Notes: generated from the letters alone by a model not told the origin. A stretch of DNA of 64,000 nt from Polynucleobacter sp. AM-25C3 (GCF_018882335.1 NZ_JACVOS010000007.1:1-64000), one strand, 5' to 3'; positions 15,673 through 27,100 are shown, numbered from the stretch's first letter. Translations and numbers: made by a program.

Positions 15673-18501
15673 TTAATGCGCTTCTTCCCAATTATCGCCA
15701 ATCCCAATGCCAACCACCAAAGGAACCTTGAGCTCAGCCACCTTACACATCAAGTCGGGCAACTTTGCCTGCAAGAGCTCCAATTCATCCAAGGGTACGT
15801 CAAATACCAATTCATCATGCACCTGAAGCAACATACGGGTCTTTAACTGCTCCTTTTCAAGCCAGTTCTCGACCGCAATCATGGCCAATTTAATTAGGTC
15901 AGCCGCAGTTCCCTGCATCGGTGCATTAATCGCAGCCCGCTCTGCGCCTTGGCGACGAGGACCATTGGAACCCTTGATCTCAGGCAACCAGAGCCGTCTG
16001 CCAAAGACCGTCTCCACATAGCCATTCTCTCGCGCCTCGAGGCGAGTGCGCTCCATGTATTGAGCAACCCCAGGATAGCGATCGAAATACTTCGCAATAT
16101 AGCTTTGTGCTGCCGAGCGTTCAATGCCGAGGTTACCCGCTAAACCAAAAGCACTCATGCCATAGATCAAGCCAAAGTTAATTACCTTAGCATAACGACG
16201 CTGCTCTGAAGTCACGCTTTCCAATGGCACACCAAAAATCTCAGCAGCAGTGGCTTGGTGCACATCCTTACCAGCAGCAAAAGCGGCCAGTAGATTTTCA
16301 TCTTCAGCAATGTGCGCCATGATGCGCAATTCAATCTGAGAATAATCAGCTGACAGTAACTTACAGCCTTCTGCCGGAATAAATGCCTCCCGAATGCGAC
16401 GACCCTCTTCTGTTCGCACGGGAATGTTTTGCAAATTCGGCTCGCTAGATGCCAAGCGTCCTGTCACTGCAGTGGCTTGAGAAAAATTGGTGTGTACGCG
16501 CCCAGTCTTAGGGTCGGCCATGCGTGGAAGTTTTTCAATATAGGTCGACATTAATTTAGCTAAGCTGCGGTAATCCAAGATCCGCGCTGGCAAGGGGTAA
16601 TCTTCAGCTAACTTCTGCAAAACCTCTTCATCGGTTGATGGCGCACCCGATGGCGTCTTCTTAATAACGGGTAACTCCAACTGCCCAAACAAAATTTCTG
16701 CAATTTGCTTGGGTGATTGAATATTGAATGGTTGTCCTGCTAGCTTGTGAATCTCCCCCTCTAAAGCAAGCAGGCGCTTACCGACCTCTTGACCTTGTTG
16801 AGAGAGTAATGCCGAATCAATCCGAATGCCGTTGCGCTCCATGATGCCCAAGACGCGCATGGCCGGCATCTCAATGTTTTCATAAACATAGAGCAGCCCA
16901 GGGCTACCCTGAATTTGTGGCCATAAAGCTAAATGCAGGCGCAGGGTAATGTCGGCATCTTCAGCGGCGTAATCTGTCGCGATCTTCAGATCGACTTGAT
17001 CAAAGCCAATTTGATGAACACCTTTTCCACAAACCTCTTCGTAACGAATCGTCTTCATGCCGAGATGTCGCTCAGCGAGGTTATCCATGTTGTGCGGCAT
17101 ATGCGATTCGAGCACATAGGACTCAAGCAAAGTATCAAACCGAATGCCCTGCAAAGTAATGTTGTAGTTTGCAAAAATATGTGCGTCGTACTTTAAGTTT
17201 TGCCCCACTTTAAAATGCGTAGAACTTTCGAGCCAAGGCTTTAGTTTTTCTAAGACCAGCTCGCGACTGAGTTGATCTTCTCCGTTGCGATGCGCCACCG
17301 GAATGTAGCAAGCCTCGCCCGGAGTCACACAAAGCGAGATGCCTACGAGCTCGGCAGCCAGAGCGTCTAAGCCGGTAGTTTCTGTATCAACAGCAGTCAG
17401 TTGCGCGCCCTCAATTTTCAAAAGCCAGCGATCTAATGCGGCTTCATCGACAACACATTCATAGTGCTTAGCAATAGCTCCTTGAAGATCGGTTGTTTCT
17501 TGAGATAAGGCAGTTGTAGCTGCTGTAGCAGTGGGGCCAAATGGATTGCTTGTAGCTTTTTCCTTCACTTCTGGCGCAGTTTTAATAGGGCTGCCTGCCA
17601 AATCAAAGCCTTCGCTGACTTCAGCGCCAGATCCACCAAGCTGTTTCTCCACATCACGTAGCCAAGTCTTAAACGCATAACGCTCAAACAACTCTCGCAA
17701 CAGTGGAGCGTCTTCTGGTTTCGCATGCAGATCATCTAGCCCCGGCAAATGGGGGGATAAATCACAATCGGTTTTGACGGTAATTAATTGGCGCGCCTGT
17801 GGAAGCCACTGCAAGCTATTGCGCAGGTTTTCACCCACAACACCCTTCACCTGATCGGCATTCGCCATCAAACAATCCAAGTCACCAAACTCAGCTAACC
17901 ACTTGTTAGCAGTTTTAGGTCCCGCTTTAGGAACCCCGGGAACGTTATCGACCGTATCACCAATGATCGAGAGGTAATCCACAATCCGCTCTGGAGGCAC
18001 GCCAAATTTTTCGATCACGCCAGCAATATCTAGCTTTTCATTGGTCATCGTATTAATCAGGGTGACCGAAGGGTTGACCAACTGCGCTAAATCCTTATCA
18101 CCCGTAGAAATGATGGTTTCCCATCCGGCTTGGGTTGCCTGACAAGCCAAGGTGCCAATGACATCGTCGGCCTCAACCCCAGAAACCATCAGTACTGGCC
18201 AGCCTAGAGCCTTGACCATGGCATGAATTGGCTCAATCTGCTTTACCAAATCCTCAGGCATGGGAGAACGGTGCGCCTTGTACTCAGAGTACATTTCGTC
18301 TCGGAAAGTCTTCCCCTTGGCATCAAAAACACAGGCAATATGGTCAGCCTTGAGTTCCGAGCGAGCCCGGCGCATCATATTAACCATTCCATAGATTGCC
18401 CCCGTCGGATCGCCCGCCCCATTTCTGAGGTCTGGCATGGCGTGAAAGGCGCGATAGAGGTAGCTAGAACCGTCTACCAACAAGAGTCTATGTTTAGTCA
18501 T
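15673..18501 (-). CDS. polA: DNA polymerase I
   Basis: PolA removes RNA primers and fills gaps in replication and repair. All three activities look intact: the 5' nuclease domain (LLLVDGSSYLYRAFHA at the start), the 3'-5' exonuclease with VDTETTGLD, NLKYDAHIF and YAAEDADITL, and the polymerase with DYSQIELRIMAHIAED, the YGMSAFGLA finger helix and QVHDELVFDVP. ATG at 18501 (MTKHRLLL) gives 942 residues and matches the family start; the frame extends 16 codons further upstream without homology. A -10-like TACGAT lies six bases before this ATG, so the mRNA may be leaderless. Confidence 0.98.
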   Translation of the reverse strand: MTKHRLLLVDGSSYLYRAFHAMPDLRNGAGDPTGAIYGMVNMMRRARSELKADHIACVFDAKGKTFRDEMYSEYKAHRSPMPEDLVKQIEPIHAMVKALGWPVLMVSGVEADDVIGTLACQATQAGWETIISTGDKDLAQLVNPSVTLINTMTNEKLDIAGVIEKFGVPPERIVDYLSIIGDTVDNVPGVPKAGPKTANKWLAEFGDLDCLMANADQVKGVVGENLRNSLQWLPQARQLITVKTDCDLSPHLPGLDDLHAKPEDAPLLRELFERYAFKTWLRDVEKQLGGSGAEVSEGFDLAGSPIKTAPEVKEKATSNPFGPTATAATTALSQETTDLQGAIAKHYECVVDEAALDRWLLKIEGAQLTAVDTETTGLDALAAELVGISLCVTPGEACYIPVAHRNGEDQLSRELVLEKLKPWLESSTHFKVGQNLKYDAHIFANYNITLQGIRFDTLLESYVLESHMPHNMDNLAERHLGMKTIRYEEVCGKGVHQIGFDQVDLKIATDYAAEDADITLRLHLALWPQIQGSPGLLYVYENIEMPAMRVLGIMERNGIRIDSALLSQQGQEVGKRLLALEGEIHKLAGQPFNIQSPKQIAEILFGQLELPVIKKTPSGAPSTDEEVLQKLAEDYPLPARILDYRSLAKLMSTYIEKLPRMADPKTGRVHTNFSQATAVTGRLASSEPNLQNIPVRTEEGRRIREAFIPAEGCKLLSADYSQIELRIMAHIAEDENLLAAFAAGKDVHQATAAEIFGVPLESVTSEQRRYAKVINFGLIYGMSAFGLAGNLGIERSAAQSYIAKYFDRYPGVAQYMERTRLEARENGYVETVFGRRLWLPEIKGSNGPRRQGAERAAINAPMQGTAADLIKLAMIAVENWLEKEQLKTRMLLQVHDELVFDVPLDELELLQAKLPDLMCKVAELKVPLVVGIGIGDNWEEAH

Positions 18502-18507
18502 ACCGCA

Positions 18508-18513
18508 ATCGTA
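18508..18513 (-). promoter_or_regulatory. Candidate -10 immediately upstream of polA
   Basis: TACGAT on the minus strand lies 6 nt before the polA ATG, and no Shine-Dalgarno sequence is present. Transcription would begin at or beside the ATG. It matches the consensus at 4 of 6 positions with a poor -35. Confidence 0.35.
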
Positions 18514-18582
18514 CAATCTAGTTGCTAACTGCCTACAGATCAGGTTCAAATCCTCCTGAAAAGAGGCCTAAAAAGGTGAAAA

Positions 18583-18990
18583 ATGATGCACGCTCTTACT
18601 AACTTACTCCACTCTTCCCTGAGCCAAACCCTTGTTCTTACAAGCTTTTTTGTGGCTTTTGCCTCTTTTGGCCTGCATTCAGCACACGCACAGAACAATA
18701 GTCAGGCCCTCAGCCCATCAGAACTGCAGCGCATTAATAGCCAGCCCTTGGCGCCTGCAGTGAGCGCATCCGAAGTGACAAACGCTCCTGAAGGCCGCAA
18801 ACCGAGCTTTCAACATAAAGAAGCAACTGGCACTGAAGTTACCGAATACAAAGATGCTAATTCGCCGACCCAAGTGGACGTGAAGACGCGCTACACCAGC
18901 TACGAAATGGCGCCGCCAGCAACAGTCATGCCAGGCGCACCTAAAGAAACTGATCTGATCAGCGTACCTAGCATCAGCATCCCTTTCTAA
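18583..18990 (+). CDS. Secreted DUF2782-like protein
   Basis: A 135-residue protein with an N-terminal hydrophobic signal peptide (residues about 12-36, ending SAHAQ) and a hydrophilic mature part containing VTEYKDANSPTQVDVKTRYTSYEM. Position next to polA and thrB and this motif fit the small DUF2782 proteins of betaproteobacteria; no function is known. The family assignment is from memory of its pattern and was not searched. AGGTG lies upstream; the second of two consecutive ATG codons (18586) is equally possible. It precedes thrB by 44 nt. Confidence 0.75.
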   Translation: MMHALTNLLHSSLSQTLVLTSFFVAFASFGLHSAHAQNNSQALSPSELQRINSQPLAPAVSASEVTNAPEGRKPSFQHKEATGTEVTEYKDANSPTQVDVKTRYTSYEMAPPATVMPGAPKETDLISVPSISIPF

Positions 18991-19034
18991 ATTTGATGAT
19001 TGCATTTCATCTACCTATTTTTTCTTAATTAGTC

Positions 19035-20012
19035 ATGGCCGTCTTCACCCCCATTGAACTAAGTGATATCTCCAGCTGGATTGCCAACGATTTTGATATT
19101 GGGCAAGCAAGTGATATTCGCGGAATTCATGGTGGCATTGAGAACTCCAATTTCTTTCTCGATACTGAGAAAGACGGCAAGAAACAAGAATATGTTCTGA
19201 CTATTTTTGAAAGATTGTCAGCAGAACAACTTCCTTATTATTTAGAGTTGATGAGGCACTTGGCGAATAAGGGCATTCGAGTGCCCAAGCCACTTGAGAA
19301 TACCAATGGAGAAATTCTGTTTTCTCTTAAGGGCAAGCCAGCCGCGATTGTCAGCAAGCTACCAGGCCTATCTAGACTGGCGCCAGAAGCCAAACACTGC
19401 GCATTGGTTGGCGAGAACTTAGCAAAGATGCATTTAGCGAGCGCAGACTTTCAGCAGACCCAAGAAAATCTTCGTAGCCTTTCTTGGTGGAAGAAAACCG
19501 TTCCGCAAGTTCTTTCACATCTTAGCGATACACAAAAAGAATTGCTCTCTACTGAACTTGCTACTCAAGAGCAATTCTTCGCGTCGGAGGCTTATGCCTC
19601 ACTGCCCCAAGGCGCAAGCCATTGCGACCTGTTTAGGGATAATGTACTCTTTGATCCTCAAGGCGCCAGCGACACCTCACAAGATCAACTGGGTGGCTTC
19701 TTTGACTTTTATTTCGCCGGCACAGATAAATGGTTATTTGATTTAGCAGTCACTGCAAATGATTGGTGTCTTGCTGAAAATAAACAAGATTTAGATCCTG
19801 TACGGTTCAAGGCGCTGATGGATTCCTATCGGGCTGTTCGCCCACTTACTGACATAGAGCAACGTAGCTGGCCGCTGATGGTGCGTGCAGCAGCCCTACG
19901 TTTTTGGATTTCACGCCTGTGGGATTTTTACTTACCACGCGATGCTCAAATGCTCACGCCCCATGACCCCCGTCATTTTGAAAATATTCTCTTAAGCCGC
20001 AAAGCAATATGA
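19035..20012 (+). CDS. thrB: Homoserine kinase (aminoglycoside-phosphotransferase fold)
   Basis: This 325-residue kinase phosphorylates homoserine in threonine synthesis. It is the APH-like ThrB found in many proteobacteria rather than the GHMP-type enzyme of E. coli. The catalytic motif HCDLFRDNVLFD (His-x-Asp-x4-Asn) and the following GFFDFYFAG metal motif are intact. The N-terminal lobe has GGIENSNFFL for nucleotide binding. It is followed by a membrane protein gene with a 4-nt overlap. The other threonine genes are not in the window. Confidence 0.95.
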   Translation: MAVFTPIELSDISSWIANDFDIGQASDIRGIHGGIENSNFFLDTEKDGKKQEYVLTIFERLSAEQLPYYLELMRHLANKGIRVPKPLENTNGEILFSLKGKPAAIVSKLPGLSRLAPEAKHCALVGENLAKMHLASADFQQTQENLRSLSWWKKTVPQVLSHLSDTQKELLSTELATQEQFFASEAYASLPQGASHCDLFRDNVLFDPQGASDTSQDQLGGFFDFYFAGTDKWLFDLAVTANDWCLAENKQDLDPVRFKALMDSYRAVRPLTDIEQRSWPLMVRAAALRFWISRLWDFYLPRDAQMLTPHDPRHFENILLSRKAI

Positions 20013-20791
20013 AACTAAACTCCGTCGCCCCTAAAGAAGGCTACACCTGGATACGCCAAGGTATTTGGCTATTCAAACAAAATCCTCTCGGATTTCTGAT
20101 GCTGGTATTTATGTACGTATTTGTTGCACAGTTAGCGGTGCTCGTACCAGTGATTGGTGTGTTTGCCGTTCTATTATTGACACCAACCTTATCAGTTGGC
20201 TTCATGACAGCCTGTCGACAAGCGATTCAAAAAGAACGTATCCGTCCAACGGTATATTTGATTGCCTTGCAATCAACCCCCCTGATTCGCAAGCGCATTC
20301 TGCAACTGGGCCTTGTGTACTCAGCACTCATTCTTGTCCTTAGCTTTATCTTAAGCATGCTGGTGGATTTTGAATTACTGCTACCGCTCATGACTGGTGA
20401 TAAGCCGATTACACCCGAAGCCGTGCGCCAAATCTATTTGATTCTCTTTTTTGGCGGCTTACTCTACGTACCTGTAGCCATGTTGATGTGGTTCTCACCT
20501 GTGCTGGTTGCTTGGGCCGAGATGTCTGTGCCGCAGGCGCTTTTCTCTAGTGCGATCGCCTGCTGGGCAAATCGCGGAGCGTTCTTTTTATATATCGCTA
20601 TTTGGGGTGCGATCTTGATCGCTATTCCCCTGACGATTGGCTCTATTTTTGATGCGCTCGATTTTGGTCAAGCCGCATCCTTCATCATCGCCCCACTCTC
20701 AATGGCGGGATTGACTGTGATGCACTGCTCTTTCTTTGCCACCTGGAAAGCGTGCTTCGCTGAAAAAGAATCAGCAACTTTAATTGCTTAA
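20009..20791 (+). CDS. BPSS1780-type integral membrane protein
   Basis: A 260-residue inner-membrane protein with five or six hydrophobic segments (for example 27-55, 100-122, 142-165, 190-215 and 225-250). The opening VAPKEGYTWIRQGIWLFKQNPLGF is characteristic of the BPSS1780 family of betaproteobacteria. Its function is unknown. Its start overlaps the thrB stop by 4 nt (ATGA), so the two are translationally coupled, although a functional link to threonine synthesis is not evident. It ends 24 nt before the convergent uvrD. Confidence 0.8.
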   Translation: MKLNSVAPKEGYTWIRQGIWLFKQNPLGFLMLVFMYVFVAQLAVLVPVIGVFAVLLLTPTLSVGFMTACRQAIQKERIRPTVYLIALQSTPLIRKRILQLGLVYSALILVLSFILSMLVDFELLLPLMTGDKPITPEAVRQIYLILFFGGLLYVPVAMLMWFSPVLVAWAEMSVPQALFSSAIACWANRGAFFLYIAIWGAILIAIPLTIGSIFDALDFGQAASFIIAPLSMAGLTVMHCSFFATWKACFAEKESATLIA

Positions 20792-20815
20792 TTGCTTGCT
20801 TAGTTGCTCAGCTAG

Positions 20816-23206
20816 TTAATCTATCGCAGCAAGCTTGGCAATACTAAGCTGCAACCACTTCACGCCATGACGCTTGAAGTTCACTTGTGCACGAGCATCG
20901 GCATCATTACCCTCTAAGCCTGTCACACGCCCCTCACCAAACTTGGTATGGAAAACATTTTGCCCAATCGTGAATGGGTAATTGCCTCGTGGCGGTGAAG
21001 CCATTCTGGTTACGGAGCTAGAGGCAGAGCCGACACGACCAAGTTGCTTAGCGGGTCGCTGACGATCACTGCCGGAGTCAAAGAAATCATTGGTGTCAGA
21101 ATCACGCTGACGCGTGTAGCCATCTTGCCAAGTGGAGCCGGAGCGACCGCCATTACCGTAATTACTGCCTCCGCCCCAACGGGCATCCTTCACTTTCGGA
21201 GTGAGCCACTTTAGTGAATCAGATGGCAACTCTTCCAAGAAGCGGGAAGGCATGTTGTAACGCACTTGACCATGCAGCATTCTGGATTGGGTATGCGAAA
21301 GGTAGAGGCGTTCTTTGGCGCGAGTAATCGCCACATACATCAAGCGTCGCTCTTCCTCTAGGCCATTCTGCTCATTAACGCTGTTCTCATGAGGAAATAA
21401 TCCCTCTTCCAAGCCGGTAATAAATACGGATGTGAACTCCAGCCCCTTCGCTGAGTGCACCGTCATGAGCTGCACAGCGTCTTGTCCAGCTTGCGCTTGG
21501 TTGTCGCCAGCCTCTAGTGAGGCATGCGATAAGAATGCAGCCAAAGGAGAAACCTCGACTACACCAGGCGCATTCTCGCCCGGTGGGGTGGCAGCAGTGG
21601 CATCTTGACCATAACCCTCTTCCGCAATAAATGCGGTGGCGGCGTTAATCAATTCTTGTAAGTTCTCTACGCGGTCTTGACCTTCACGCTCAGAGAGATA
21701 GTGCTGAATTAAGCCACTATGTTGGATAACGAACTCTACAGTTTCCGGCAAAGTGTTGTGACGTGTTGCTTCGCGCATGTGATCTACCAAGCGCACAAAG
21801 CCACCGAGAGTGGCACCCGCTTTACCATCCAATGTTGATGCCGCTAAATACAGAGAGCTATTCTGAGCACGTGCAGCATCTTGCACGGCCTCAATGGATC
21901 TAGCGCCAATACCGCGTGTCGGAAAATTAACTACCCGTGAGAACGAGGTGTCATCGTTGGGGTTTTCTAGAAGACGTAAATACGCTAAGGCATGCTTAAT
22001 CTCAGCGCGCTCGAAGAAGCGCAATCCACCATAAACACGATACGGAATCGCCGCAGAAAATAAAGCGTGCTCAATGATGCGTGACTGCGCATTGCTTCGA
22101 TAGAGCAAAGCAATCTCTGTACGCTTGATGCCACTATTAACTAGCGCTTTGATTTCATCAACAAGCCACGCGGCTTCTGCATGATCGCTTGGGGCGTCAT
22201 AGATGCGGACTGGCTCACCATGGCCTGCGTCGGTCCGCAGGTTTTTACCAAGACGATCTGTGTTGCTAGAAATCAGATAGTTAGCGGTATCTAAGATGTG
22301 GCCATGCGAGCGATAGTTTTGCTCGAGCTTGACCATCATCGGGTGATATTGCTTTTCATAAAGGCGCATGTTCTCTACATCAGCACCACGGAAGGCGTAA
22401 ATACTTTGATCATCATCACCTACAGCGAAGACTGCACTACTTCCAGCGCTGCTGACATTGACGCGGCTGGCATCGTGCCCAGAAAGTAATTTAAGCCAAG
22501 CGTATTGCAAGGCATTGGTATCTTGGAACTCATCAATCAAGATGTGACGGAAACGCTCTTGGTAATGTGTGCGAATCGCTTCGTTATGTTTGAGCAATTC
22601 ATAACTGCGCAATAGGAGTTCAGCAAAGTCAACTACGCCCTCCCGTTGGCACTGCTCATCGTAGGCTTCATACAACTGAGCCATCTTGGCCTGGAAATCA
22701 TCCCCTACGGATAGTTCGCGAGCGCGCTGACCACGCTCTTTGGCGTGGGCAATGAAATATTGCAGCTGCTTAGGGGGATATTTCTCATCATCGACCTTTA
22801 AACCCTTCAAAAGGCGCTTAATGGCAGATAGCTGGTCTTGGGTGTCCAAAATCTGAAAAGTAGATGGCAAACCGGCTTCTTTGTGGTGCGCACGCAATAA
22901 ACGGTTACAAAGTCCATGAAAGGTGCCAATCCACATACCCCGGGTATTGATGGGCAACATGGCACTTAAACGCAGCATCATCTCCTTGGCAGCCTTATTG
23001 GTAAAGGTCACCGCGAGGACGCCAATAGGCGAAACCTGGCCTGTTTGGATCAGCCAAGCTATGCGGGTGGTGAGCACGCGGGTCTTGCCGCTGCCCGCGC
23101 CAGCCAAGATCAGGGCGGACTGGGCCTGACCATGTTGATTGACGGGCGGGAGGGTCACTGCCTCGCGTTGTTCTGGATTAAGGTTTGCGAGGAGGTCTGA
23201 GTACAT
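20816..23206 (-). CDS. uvrD: UvrD/PcrA-type DNA helicase
   Basis: A superfamily 1A 3'-5' helicase of 796 residues acting in nucleotide excision and mismatch repair. Motif I is [12 protein letters not shown], motif II is [12 protein letters not shown], motif III is [13 protein letters not shown] and motif VI is [16 protein letters not shown] glycine/serine-rich linker leads to a C-terminal Tudor-like module (about residues 740-790, [10 protein letters not shown]) that in relatives binds RNA polymerase. It is divergent from valS with only 24 bp between start codons, and no Shine-Dalgarno sequence is visible. Confidence 0.96.
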   Translation of the reverse strand: MYSDLLANLNPEQREAVTLPPVNQHGQAQSALILAGAGSGKTRVLTTRIAWLIQTGQVSPIGVLAVTFTNKAAKEMMLRLSAMLPINTRGMWIGTFHGLCNRLLRAHHKEAGLPSTFQILDTQDQLSAIKRLLKGLKVDDEKYPPKQLQYFIAHAKERGQRARELSVGDDFQAKMAQLYEAYDEQCQREGVVDFAELLLRSYELLKHNEAIRTHYQERFRHILIDEFQDTNALQYAWLKLLSGHDASRVNVSSAGSSAVFAVGDDDQSIYAFRGADVENMRLYEKQYHPMMVKLEQNYRSHGHILDTANYLISSNTDRLGKNLRTDAGHGEPVRIYDAPSDHAEAAWLVDEIKALVNSGIKRTEIALLYRSNAQSRIIEHALFSAAIPYRVYGGLRFFERAEIKHALAYLRLLENPNDDTSFSRVVNFPTRGIGARSIEAVQDAARAQNSSLYLAASTLDGKAGATLGGFVRLVDHMREATRHNTLPETVEFVIQHSGLIQHYLSEREGQDRVENLQELINAATAFIAEEGYGQDATAATPPGENAPGVVEVSPLAAFLSHASLEAGDNQAQAGQDAVQLMTVHSAKGLEFTSVFITGLEEGLFPHENSVNEQNGLEEERRLMYVAITRAKERLYLSHTQSRMLHGQVRYNMPSRFLEELPSDSLKWLTPKVKDARWGGGSNYGNGGRSGSTWQDGYTRQRDSDTNDFFDSGSDRQRPAKQLGRVGSASSSVTRMASPPRGNYPFTIGQNVFHTKFGEGRVTGLEGNDADARAQVNFKRHGVKWLQLSIAKLAAID

Positions 23207-23212
23207 CGCCCC

Positions 23213-23222
23213 AATTATAATT
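23213..23222. promoter_or_regulatory. Symmetrical -10 shared by uvrD and valS
   Basis: The palindrome AATTATAATT gives an exact TATAAT on both strands (plus 23216-23221, minus 23219-23214). The uvrD ATG is 7 nt and the valS ATG 9 nt beyond the respective hexamer, so both mRNAs would be leaderless or nearly so. Clear -35 boxes are lacking. Divergent transcription from symmetrical -10 elements is known in bacteria. Confidence 0.45.
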
Positions 23223-23230
23223 TGCCTCTT

Positions 23231-26131
23231 ATGCCAAATGCTTCGAATACCCCTAATTCATCCAATTCTCAATTAGCTAGCTCTGTAGACGAACTAGCCA
23301 AATCCTACGAACCTGCCCCCATTGAAGCTTATTGGGGTCCGGAATGGGAACGCCGAGGTATTGCCGACGCTACTCTAGATGAAGGTAAGGAAGATTTCTC
23401 GATTCAGTTGCCACCACCGAATGTGACCGGCACTCTGCATATGGGTCACGCCTTCAACCAAACTATCATGGATGGCTTGGTGCGTCATGCTCGCATGTCT
23501 GGCAAAAATACTTTGTGGGTACCGGGTACAGACCACGCTGGTATCGCCACACAAATCGTTGTTGAGCGTCAGCTTGATGCGCAGAAAATATCTCGCCATG
23601 ATTTGGGTCGCGAGAAATTCTTAGAAAAAGTTTGGGAGTGGAAAGAAACTTCGGGCTCTACCATTACCCGTCAGATTCGTCGCTTAGGTGCTTCGATTGA
23701 TTGGGGTAAAGAATATTTCACCATGGACAGCAAAATGTCTAAAGCAGTGGTCGAAGTGTTTGTTCGTTTACATGAACAAGGTCTGATTTACCGCGGCAAG
23801 CGTCTCGTGAACTGGGATCCAGTCCTTGGCACTGCAGTTTCAGATTTAGAAGTGGTGAGCGAAGAAGAAGATGGCTCGATGTGGCATATCCGCTATCCCT
23901 TAGCCGATGGCTCAGGGCACCTGACCGTTGCTACGACTCGCCCAGAAACTTTATTGGGTGACGTTGCCGTCATGGTGAATCCAGAAGACGAACGCTACAA
24001 ACATCTGATTGGCAAGTCTGTACATCTACCACTTTGCAATCGTGAGATTCCGATCATTGCAGATGACTATGTTGATTTAGCTTTTGGTACTGGTGTCGTA
24101 AAAGTAACACCGGCACATGACTTTAATGACTACGCCGTTGGTCAGCGTCATCACTTACCACTCATTAATATTCTGACTCTCGATGCAAAAATTAATGAGA
24201 ATGCCCCAGAAACTTATCAAGGTCTTGAGCGCTTTGCGGCACGCAAGCAGATCGTTTCAGATTTAGATGCTGCTGGTTTATTAGAAAAAGTTCAGCCTCA
24301 CAAATTGATGGTGCCGCGCGGTGACCGCACGCAAACCATCATCGAGCCCATGCTCACAGATCAGTGGTTTGTTGCAGTATCTAAGCCAAGCCCTGATAAC
24401 AAATATCAACCTGGCTCATCCATTGCCGGCGCCGCTTTAGATGCTGTGACTAAGGGTGACATCAAACTCGTCCCCGAAAACTGGATTAGCACCTACTCCC
24501 AGTGGCTTGAAAATATTCAAGACTGGTGCATCTCTCGTCAACTCTGGTGGGGTCATCAAATCCCTGCCTGGTATGGCGATGATGGGCAGATCTTTGTAGC
24601 GCGCTCTGAAGAAGAAGCCAAATCCAAAGCATCAACTGCTGGCTATACAGGTCAACTCAATCGCGATCCCGATGTCTTGGATACTTGGTTTAGTTCTGCA
24701 CTCGTACCGTTTAGCTCATTGGGTTGGCCTGAAGAGACACCCGCACTCAAGCACTTCTTACCATCATCAGTATTGGTGACTGGCTTTGACATCATCTTCT
24801 TTTGGGTTGCCCGCATGGTGATGATGACCTGCCACTTCACTGGCAAGGTGCCATTTGATACCGTGTATGTGCATGGTTTGGTACGCGATGCTGAAGGCCA
24901 GAAGATGAGTAAGTCCAAAGGTAATACTTTGGACCCAATCGATTTGATTGACGGCATCAAGATTGAAGATTTAGTTGCCAAGCGTACAACCGGCTTGATG
25001 AATCCTAAGCAAGCTGAAAGCATTGGCAAGAAAACCAAGAAAGAATTTCCGGAAGGTATTCCGGCGTTTGGTACGGATGCTCTGCGCTTTACCTTCGCCT
25101 CACTCGCCTCACTTGGTCGTAACATTAACTTTGATCAGAAGCGTTGCGAAGGCTATCGCAACTTCTGTAACAAGCTGTGGAATGCAACGCGCTTTGTACT
25201 CATGAATTGCCCTGGCAATGACGAGGAGAATGGTTTTGCACCGTGTGATAACCAATGCGGACCAGAAGGTTATTTAGACTTCTCTCCTGCAGATCGATGG
25301 ATTGTTTCACTATTGCAAAGAACTGAGGCCGATGTCGCCAAAGGTTTCCAAAACTACCGCTTTGACAACATCGCTACGAGTATTTATCAGTTTGTTTGGG
25401 ATGAGTATTGCGATTGGTATTTGGAGTTAGCCAAAGTTCAATTGCAAACAGGCACTCCTGCACAACAACGTGCGACTCGTCGCACCCTCTTGCGCGTGCT
25501 GGAAACCATCTTGCGTATGGCTCACCCACTCATTCCATTTATCACTGAAACCCTTTGGCAAACCGTTGGGCCTAAAGTGGGTAAAGAGTTATCCAAGCAA
25601 GACAAACAAACGATTGCCTTACAACCCTACCCAGTTGCTCAACTCGACAAGATTGATGAACAAAGCGAAGCTTGGGTTGCCCAAATTAAATCTATCGTAG
25701 ATGCTTGCCGCAATCTGCGTGGTGAGATGCAAGTCTCTCCCGCGCTAAAGGTGCCTTTGTGGATTAGTGGGCCACAGGATTTCTTGAAGCAAGCTAGCCC
25801 ATACCTGACCGCCTTGGCCAAGCTGTCTGAAGTCAAAATCTATGATGATGAATCTGCTCTTGAGAAGGATGCGCCAGGTGCCCCAATGGCTCTAGTCGGC
25901 AACTCCAAATTACTACTCAAAATTGAAGTGGATGTTGCAGCAGAGAGAATTCGTCTGGGCAAAGAAATTGACCGCTTAGCTAATGAGATCACCAAAGCCC
26001 GCAGTAAGCTCGGTAACGAGAGCTTTGTGGCTCGCGCGCCAGAAGAGGTTGTTGCCCAAGAAAAACAACGCCTTGCTGGCTTTGAGCAAAACCATGAGAA
26101 GCTTGTTGCACAATTAGAACGACTGAAATAA
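23231..26131 (+). CDS. valS: Valyl-tRNA synthetase
   Basis: ValRS charges tRNA-Val and edits misactivated threonine. The class I signatures are GTLHMGHA (HIGH) and [14 protein letters not shown] (KMSKS). Between them lies the CP1 editing domain ([13 protein letters not shown]), and the C-terminal coiled coil typical of ValRS ends the protein (from about residue 895). ATG at 23231 is chosen over the TTG three codons upstream, giving 966 residues. The first 20 residues are Asn/Ser-rich and outside the family core. It is followed by galU after 30 nt. Confidence 0.98.
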   Translation: MPNASNTPNSSNSQLASSVDELAKSYEPAPIEAYWGPEWERRGIADATLDEGKEDFSIQLPPPNVTGTLHMGHAFNQTIMDGLVRHARMSGKNTLWVPGTDHAGIATQIVVERQLDAQKISRHDLGREKFLEKVWEWKETSGSTITRQIRRLGASIDWGKEYFTMDSKMSKAVVEVFVRLHEQGLIYRGKRLVNWDPVLGTAVSDLEVVSEEEDGSMWHIRYPLADGSGHLTVATTRPETLLGDVAVMVNPEDERYKHLIGKSVHLPLCNREIPIIADDYVDLAFGTGVVKVTPAHDFNDYAVGQRHHLPLINILTLDAKINENAPETYQGLERFAARKQIVSDLDAAGLLEKVQPHKLMVPRGDRTQTIIEPMLTDQWFVAVSKPSPDNKYQPGSSIAGAALDAVTKGDIKLVPENWISTYSQWLENIQDWCISRQLWWGHQIPAWYGDDGQIFVARSEEEAKSKASTAGYTGQLNRDPDVLDTWFSSALVPFSSLGWPEETPALKHFLPSSVLVTGFDIIFFWVARMVMMTCHFTGKVPFDTVYVHGLVRDAEGQKMSKSKGNTLDPIDLIDGIKIEDLVAKRTTGLMNPKQAESIGKKTKKEFPEGIPAFGTDALRFTFASLASLGRNINFDQKRCEGYRNFCNKLWNATRFVLMNCPGNDEENGFAPCDNQCGPEGYLDFSPADRWIVSLLQRTEADVAKGFQNYRFDNIATSIYQFVWDEYCDWYLELAKVQLQTGTPAQQRATRRTLLRVLETILRMAHPLIPFITETLWQTVGPKVGKELSKQDKQTIALQPYPVAQLDKIDEQSEAWVAQIKSIVDACRNLRGEMQVSPALKVPLWISGPQDFLKQASPYLTALAKLSEVKIYDDESALEKDAPGAPMALVGNSKLLLKIEVDVAAERIRLGKEIDRLANEITKARSKLGNESFVARAPEEVVAQEKQRLAGFEQNHEKLVAQLERLK

Positions 26132-26161
26132 AAGTAGCTCCTTTAAGCGATCGGAATTTCC

Positions 26162-27046
26162 ATGCCATTAAGCACTAAAGCTGTTACCAAAGCCGTCTTC
26201 CCTGTTGCGGGTCTAGGCACACGCTTCTTGCCAGCCACCAAAGCTAGCCCGAAGGAGATGCTGAATGTCGTTGATAAGCCACTGATTCAGTATGCGGTTG
26301 AAGAAGCCATTGCCGCTGGCATTACTGAAATGATTTTTGTGACTGGTCGTAGCAAGCGTGCGATTGAAGATCACTTTGATAAGGCCTACGAATTAGAAGC
26401 TGAGCTCGAAGCTAAGAACAAAACTGCTTTACTAGAGATTGTGCGTAGCGTTAAACCAAGCCATGTGGATTGTGTTTATGTCCGTCAACCGGAAGCACTA
26501 GGTCTTGGTCATGCCGTCTTGTGCGCAGAAAAGCTAGTGCGTGATGAGCCTTTTGCCATCATCCTCGCTGATGACTTACTTGATGGACAACCCCCGGTTC
26601 TAAAGCAAATGCTCAAAGTCTTTGATGAGCAGAACAGCTCAGTATTAGCGGTGGAGAAAATTGATCCTGCTAAGAGCAGCTCTTACGGCATTGTGGACGG
26701 CATCGAAGTAAGCAAGGGCATCTATCGCCTGAATGGAATTGTGGAGAAACCACAACCAAAAGATGCACCATCTAACCTAGCGGTAGTAGGCCGCTACGTT
26801 CTTTCTTCGGACATCTTCAAACATATTCGCAATCTCAAGCCAGGTGCCGGCGGTGAAATTCAGCTAACCGATGCAATTGCCTCTTTGTTGAAAGAAGAGC
26901 CCGTCTTCGCTTATGAATATGATGGGGTGCGCTATGACTGCGGAAGCAAGCTTGGCTACCTCAAAGCTTCAGTAGAATTTGCTTTGCGTCACCCCGAGGT
27001 CAGCACTGAATTTGCGGCATATTTAAAGAATCGTTCTTTGACTTAA
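26162..27046 (+). CDS. galU: UTP-glucose-1-phosphate uridylyltransferase
   Basis: GalU makes UDP-glucose for cell-surface glycans. The 294-residue protein opens with the nucleotidyltransferase motif [24 protein letters not shown], followed by [23 protein letters not shown] with the metal-binding aspartate, and [12 protein letters not shown] near the C-terminus. Length and motifs are normal. It lies 30 nt after valS, probably on the same transcript, and is followed by a strong bidirectional terminator. Confidence 0.97.
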   Translation: MPLSTKAVTKAVFPVAGLGTRFLPATKASPKEMLNVVDKPLIQYAVEEAIAAGITEMIFVTGRSKRAIEDHFDKAYELEAELEAKNKTALLEIVRSVKPSHVDCVYVRQPEALGLGHAVLCAEKLVRDEPFAIILADDLLDGQPPVLKQMLKVFDEQNSSVLAVEKIDPAKSSSYGIVDGIEVSKGIYRLNGIVEKPQPKDAPSNLAVVGRYVLSSDIFKHIRNLKPGAGGEIQLTDAIASLLKEEPVFAYEYDGVRYDCGSKLGYLKASVEFALRHPEVSTEFAAYLKNRSLT

Positions 27047-27100
27047 GCCGCATCCCTAGTTCAAAGGGTGTTTTTACATCCCGCGAAATAGAATACAAAA

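Noticed and set aside
24652..25125. A 157-residue open frame antisense to valS
   Set aside because: valS is clearly coding here, including the KMSKS motif; the opposite frame has no recognisable domain.
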